Of a stretch of 64,000 nucleotides of DNA, positions 60,045 through 64,000 are shown piece by piece (position 1 is the first letter of the stretch; the number at the start of each line of letters is the position of its first letter). Made by a program: the position numbers and the translations under genes. The notes beneath the pieces were generated by a model. That model searched no databases. It had not been told where the DNA came from and was given only the letters and a program-made list of their open reading frames with translations. Source of the DNA: Comamonas thiooxydans (GTDB lineage: Bacteria; Pseudomonadota; Gammaproteobacteria; Burkholderiales; Burkholderiaceae_C); NCBI RefSeq assembly GCF_002157685.2, contig NZ_AP026738.1, positions 620,001 to 684,000 on the forward strand, read 5' to 3'.

Positions 60045-62915
60045 ATGCATTCATCCCGCCCCACCTACGCCGTCGGCATCGACCTGGGTACCAGTCATAC
60101 GGTCGTGGCAAGCGTTGCGCTGGACGGTGCGACTGGTGATATCGCGTTGCTCGACATTCCACAGCGCAGCACGGCAGGCGAGGTCGCGGCCCAGCCGCTG
60201 CTGCCTTCGGTGCGCTACCAGGCGGCAAAGGGCGAGCTGGGCGAGGCCTGGCGGCAGCCCTGGCCACCGCAGGGTGCGGATGAAGCAGCGCCTGCCGTCA
60301 TCGGCCGCTGGGCGCGAGATCTGGGAGCTGCCGTGCCGGGGAGGCTGGTGGCCAGTGCCAAAAGCTGGCTCTCGCATACCGGTGTGGATCGAACGGCCGC
60401 CATCCTGCCCTGGGGGGCTGGCGAGGACGTGGCCAAGGTATCGCCGCTGGCGGCATCCAGCTCCTATCTGGTCCATGTGAAAGCAGCATGGGACAAAGCC
60501 CACCCCGAAGCGCCACTGCACCGGCAAAGCGTGGTGCTGACGGTGCCTGCTTCATTTGACGAGGGCGCACGAGCGCTGACGCTGGAAGCCGCTCAGATGG
60601 CGGGTCTGCCGCAGGTGCAGTTGCTGGAGGAGCCCAAGGCCGCGTTTCACGACTGGCTGGTGCTGCAGGGCGATGAGCTGGCCGCGCAACTGGCGGACAG
60701 CCGGCTGGTGCTGGTGGTGGACGTGGGCGGGGGAACTACCGATCTGACGCTGATCCGCGTGGATGCATCGGTCGACGGAGGCCTGCCCACGCTGACGCGC
60801 ACGGCCGTCGGCGAGCACCTGATGCTGGGCGGCGACAACATGGATCTGGCGCTGGCCCATCAGCTTGAGAGCGCGTTTGCGGCCAAGACCGCAGAGCAGG
60901 GCCAGAGGTTGTCCGCCCAGCGCTTTGCCCAGCTGGTACAGCGCTGCCGCATGGCCAAGGAGCAGTTGCTGGCGCAGAACGCGCCAGAGCAGATCGGCAT
61001 CACCTTGCTCGGGGGCGGCAGCAAGCTGCTGGCGGCGACTCACAGCGTCACGCTGAGCCGCGAGCAGGTGCGGCAGTCGGTGGTCGACGGCTTTTTGCCG
61101 GCTGCGCAGATCAGCGATATGCCCGCCAGGCGGCAGGGCGCGCTGCGCGGCTTTGGTCTGCCCTATCCAGCCGATGCGGCCATCAGTCGTCATCTGGCGC
61201 AATTTCTCGCCCAGCATGCAAGCGGGGGTCTGCCCGATACCGTGTTGCTCAACGGTGGCGTGTTCCACGCGCATGCCATGGTGCAGCGTCTGACGGAATT
61301 GCTTGACCGCTGGCGCGGCAGCCCGGTGCGCGTGCTGCACAACCCGCACCCGGACTGGGCCGTGGCGCGCGGTGCGGCGGCCTACGGGCTGGCCCGCCAT
61401 CAGGCCGAGCTGGCGGCTCAGATTGCTGTGTCCAGCCCGCCTGAAGCACGGGCCGGGCAGACGTCGGCAGCGCTCACACCCGTGGTGCCGCGCATTGGTG
61501 GCGGTTCGGCACGCAGCTACTGGCTGCTGCTGCCGGGTAAGAGGGGCGAGGCTCCGCAAGGCCTGTGCCTGCTGCCGCGCGGCACGGAAGAGGGCGTGCG
61601 CATGGTGCTCTCGGGCCGGCGCTTTGCGCTCAAGCTGGGCCAGGCCGTGCGCTTCAATTTGCTGGCCAACAGCCAGAGCCATGTACCTGCGCAGGCCGGC
61701 CAGATTGCACCTTTGACCGGCGATGGCTGGGTGGAGCTGCCGCCATTGGCCACGGTGCTGCCCGCGCCCGAAGGCTGCTCTGCTGCCCAGGTCGAGGTGC
61801 AGCTGCAAGCCTGCATGAGCGAGGTTGGCACGCTGGAAGTGCGCTGCGTGGCCGTGCAGGACGCAGGCCAGTCCTGGTTGCTGCCCTTTGCCGTGCGCGG
61901 TGCAGTGACTGCGGAAACCATAGCTGGCAGCCCAGACCCACAAAGCGCTGAAGCCCAAAAACAATCCAATTCTGTAGCGACCAAGTTGCCCGACGCCGTG
62001 GCCTTGATAGACCGCATCTTTGGCACGCAGGCACAGGAGGTGACGGCCAAGGAAGTACGCCAGCTGCGCCAGTCGCTCGAAAGAGTCCTCGGCCCGCGCG
62101 AGGGCTGGGAGCTGGGTCTGCTGCGTGCCCTGTTCGATGCGCTGCTGGCCCGTGCCAGGCGCCGCCGCCGCACGGCCGACCATGAGCGCGTCTGGTTCAA
62201 CCTTGCCGGCTGGTGTCTGCGCCCCGGCGTGGGTGCGGAACTCGATGGCTGGCGCATAGACCAGATCTGGGCCTTGTATGGCCAGGGCCTGGGTCATGCC
62301 AAAGAGGCCGCCAACTGGACGGAGTGGTGGGTGTTCTGGCGCCGCGTGGCGGCGGGTCTGAACGAGGCCCGACAGATGGAGCTGCTCGAAGACGTGGCCG
62401 GCCACATGCAGAAGGCCGTGCAGCAGAACACGCGCGGCAAATCCAGCCATGGCAGCTATGACGACATGTTGCGCCTGTTCGCGGCCATGGAGGCCGTGCC
62501 CTGGCAGTACCGCCAGGAAATGGGGCAGTGGATGCTGCAGCGCCTCAGGCGCGAGGATGAAACCGTGCAGACCTGGTGGGCCATAGGCCGCCTGGCGGCA
62601 CGCCAGTCGCTGGCCGCCAACGCCCATCTGGTGATGCCCCCCGAGGCGGCGCTGGAGTTTCTGAACGCCACGCTGGTCCAGGACTGGCGCAGGAACGAAA
62701 CCGCCATGTTCGCTGCCGTGCAGATGGCCCGCATGACTGGCGACCGCGCGCGCGATCTGCCTGATGATGTGCGAGCACGGGTGCTGGAGAAGATGCGCGG
62801 CAGCGGTGCCCCCGAGCGCTGGATGGCGATGGTCGAACAGGTGGTGCAGATGGAGGCCGAGGACCAGAAACGCAGCCTGGGGGATAGTTTGCCGCCGGGG
62901 CTGGTGCTGCTGTGA
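60045..62915 (+). CDS. Hsp70 family protein with C-terminal DUF3731
   Basis: This protein of about 956 residues starts with an Hsp70 ATPase domain (TYAVGIDLGTSHTVVASV, VVDVGGGTTDLTLI, GEHLMLGGDNMDLALAH, LLNGGVFHAHAM). The middle resembles the beta domain of variant 1. The last 300 residues are an alpha-helical domain (EVRQLRQSLERVLGPREGWELGLLRALFDALLARARRRRRTADHERVWFNLAGWCLRPG), corresponding to DUF3731. Segment 61918-61985 carries an in-frame, low-GC-bias insert (TETIAGSPDPQSAEAQKQS). The ATG at 60045 starts just before the ATPase core; a GTG at 59919 is possible. Function unknown. Confidence 0.85.
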   Translation: MHSSRPTYAVGIDLGTSHTVVASVALDGATGDIALLDIPQRSTAGEVAAQPLLPSVRYQAAKGELGEAWRQPWPPQGADEAAPAVIGRWARDLGAAVPGRLVASAKSWLSHTGVDRTAAILPWGAGEDVAKVSPLAASSSYLVHVKAAWDKAHPEAPLHRQSVVLTVPASFDEGARALTLEAAQMAGLPQVQLLEEPKAAFHDWLVLQGDELAAQLADSRLVLVVDVGGGTTDLTLIRVDASVDGGLPTLTRTAVGEHLMLGGDNMDLALAHQLESAFAAKTAEQGQRLSAQRFAQLVQRCRMAKEQLLAQNAPEQIGITLLGGGSKLLAATHSVTLSREQVRQSVVDGFLPAAQISDMPARRQGALRGFGLPYPADAAISRHLAQFLAQHASGGLPDTVLLNGGVFHAHAMVQRLTELLDRWRGSPVRVLHNPHPDWAVARGAAAYGLARHQAELAAQIAVSSPPEARAGQTSAALTPVVPRIGGGSARSYWLLLPGKRGEAPQGLCLLPRGTEEGVRMVLSGRRFALKLGQAVRFNLLANSQSHVPAQAGQIAPLTGDGWVELPPLATVLPAPEGCSAAQVEVQLQACMSEVGTLEVRCVAVQDAGQSWLLPFAVRGAVTAETIAGSPDPQSAEAQKQSNSVATKLPDAVALIDRIFGTQAQEVTAKEVRQLRQSLERVLGPREGWELGLLRALFDALLARARRRRRTADHERVWFNLAGWCLRPGVGAELDGWRIDQIWALYGQGLGHAKEAANWTEWWVFWRRVAAGLNEARQMELLEDVAGHMQKAVQQNTRGKSSHGSYDDMLRLFAAMEAVPWQYRQEMGQWMLQRLRREDETVQTWWAIGRLAARQSLAANAHLVMPPEAALEFLNATLVQDWRRNETAMFAAVQMARMTGDRARDLPDDVRARVLEKMRGSGAPERWMAMVEQVVQMEAEDQKRSLGDSLPPGLVLL

Positions 62916-63110
62916 AGAGGCCGTGCCGCTGCGGGCAGGCGTGGGGTCACGGCATTTGCAGGAGGCTGCCACTGCCAAACGCGATGGCCGAACAGTGAGC
63001 GCTGTTCAGGCCGCCCGACCAGCGATGCAAGAATGGCCTGTTGCATGGGACGACAGGCCGGCATGGAGGGCTGGCAGCATCCATGTCCACCACCACAGGA
63101 AATGATTGCC

Positions 63111-64000
63111 ATGAAGTTTGAAGAAGCTGCGCGCACCGAGATGGCGCGAAACGCTGTTTTTATCTCCGGAACCCGACGCCGCCCGCTGCTGCTGGCGGCG
63201 CTGGCCGCCGTGGTGGCTGCTCCTCTGACGCAAGCCCTGGCGCAGGGCGGCAACTGGCCTGCCAAGCCGATTACCTTTGTCGTGCCCCAGGCACCGGGCG
63301 GTGCCAACGATGTGATTGCGCGTGCCGTGGCGCAGGGGCTGGAGAATTCGCTGGGCCAGCCCGTCATCGTGGAAAACCGCGCCGGCGCCAACGGTAATCT
63401 GGGCACGGGCCAGGTGGCGCGCAGCGCGGCCGACGGCTACACCTTTCTCGTGACGGCGCAAAGCGCCTACACCATCAATCCGGCGCTGTATTCCAGGGTG
63501 CCGTTCGATCCCATCAAGGATTTCACTCCCGTGATGCAACTGGCCGTCGCGCCTTATCTGCTGGTGGTGAATCCGAGCTTTCCGGCCAGGAACCTGGACG
63601 AGCTGGTGGCCTATGCCAAGGCGCATCCGGGCAAGGTGGAATACGCTTCTGCTGGCAACGGCACGCTCAACCATCTGCTGGGCGAGATGCTGAAAAAGCA
63701 GAAGAACGTGAACCTGCTGCATGTGCCTTACAAGGGAGCGTCGGCCGCCGCCACCGATGTGGTGGCCGGCCAGTTGCCGGTGACCTTCGGCAGCTTTCCC
63801 GGCGTGATGCCTTTTGTCAGCAGCGGCAAGCTGCGCGTGCTGGGCGTGGCGTCCGACAGGCCGACCTCGCTGGCGCCCGAGATCCCCGTGCTGGGCAAGG
63901 GACTGGCCGTGACCAGCTGGTACGGCTTGTTTGCGCCGGCCGGTACGCCGCAGCCCGTGGTGGACAAGCTCTATCAGGCCGTGAAGACCGTGCTGGCCAG
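63111..64000 (+). CDS. Bug family binding protein, 3' end beyond the window
   Basis: The frame is open from the ATG at 63111 to the end of the window, about 296 residues. A signal peptide (PLLLAALAAVVAAPLTQALA) precedes the TctC-type body: KPITFVVPQAPGGANDVIARAVAQGLENSLGQPVIVENRAGANGNLGTGQVARSAADGYTFLV, VEYASAGNGTLNHLLGEMLKK, LHVPYKGASAAATDVVAGQLPVTFG, SSGKLRVLGVASDRPTSLAPEIPVLG. About 25 residues are missing at the C-terminus. An in-frame ATG at 63102 is an alternative start. The ligand is unknown. Confidence 0.9.
   Translation, partial: MKFEEAARTEMARNAVFISGTRRRPLLLAALAAVVAAPLTQALAQGGNWPAKPITFVVPQAPGGANDVIARAVAQGLENSLGQPVIVENRAGANGNLGTGQVARSAADGYTFLVTAQSAYTINPALYSRVPFDPIKDFTPVMQLAVAPYLLVVNPSFPARNLDELVAYAKAHPGKVEYASAGNGTLNHLLGEMLKKQKNVNLLHVPYKGASAAATDVVAGQLPVTFGSFPGVMPFVSSGKLRVLGVASDRPTSLAPEIPVLGKGLAVTSWYGLFAPAGTPQPVVDKLYQAVKTVLA

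Noticed and set aside
60552..62978. 808-codon reverse-strand frame opposite the Hsp70-DUF3731 gene
   Set aside because: Same shadow effect; the forward protein has clear Hsp70 motifs.
1..64000. CRISPR arrays, tRNA or rRNA genes, transposase or prophage genes
   Set aside because: No regularly spaced repeats, no tRNA-like cloverleaf or CCA end and no such protein motifs were noticed; a covariance-model scan would settle the RNA part.

Overview
The window looks like chromosome of a GC-rich betaproteobacterium of the Comamonadaceae, most likely a Comamonas (C. testosteroni group) or close relative. The reasons are two Bug-type tricarboxylate-transporter binding proteins, an Omp32-like porin, the tlyA-metF and rplM-rpsI-erpA arrangements, and short palindromic repeats of a kind I associate with this family. 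No tRNA, rRNA, CRISPR, prophage or transposase gene was seen. The species assignment is inference from gene content, not a database match.

Layout. 1-5.4 kb is core: the 3' part of tlyA, metF, an rlpA-like lipoprotein, rlmJ (reverse), then rplM-rpsI with a structured leader, and erpA. 5.4-12.6 kb holds an MdtD-like exporter and a purine catabolism unit (xdhA, xdhB, NCS2 purine permease) behind an unusually dyad-rich leader. 13.1-17.1 kb is a sulfonate-type ABC transporter with an FMN-dependent monooxygenase, probably for organosulfur scavenging. 17-28.5 kb is cell-wall and translation housekeeping (anmK, an M23 peptidase, tyrS, glmU, glmS) with regulators between (LysR, a minimal histidine kinase fused end-to-end with glmU, a MASE2-GGDEF cyclase, an Lrp protein).

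28.7-31.1 kb carries a cupin and a Bug binding protein facing a TetR regulator across a near-perfect operator. 31.6-42.1 kb is a large 5-oxoproline (pyroglutamate) locus: a TRAP transporter and its GntR/FCD regulator on one strand, and on the other DUF969, DUF979, pyroglutamyl peptidase, PxpA, a PxpB-PxpC fusion and a biotin carboxylase-carrier protein. Identical TTGTTNAACAA dyads lie on both sides of the regulator gene. 42.1-45.7 kb is a TetR gene plus a TauD-like dioxygenase, a class II aldolase and a D-2-hydroxyacid dehydrogenase. 45.8-48.3 kb is a copper ATPase with a MerR-type promoter.

48.3-54.4 kb contains ribE, a bactofilin-like beta-helix protein, and a two-gene 2-aminoadipate branch of lysine catabolism (aminotransferase plus HglS/DUF1338) divergent from a LysR gene. 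54.5-62.9 kb has an amino-acid binding protein and then a DUF2760-Hsp70-(porin)-Hsp70/DUF3731 island, the least understood part of the window. The window ends inside another Bug binding protein.

Two families of short repeats cut across this layout. An 80-bp hairpin element occurs at three places with exactly the same length, once in frame inside the PxpB-PxpC fusion. A 79-bp element lies at the 3' ends of two neighbouring reverse-strand genes.
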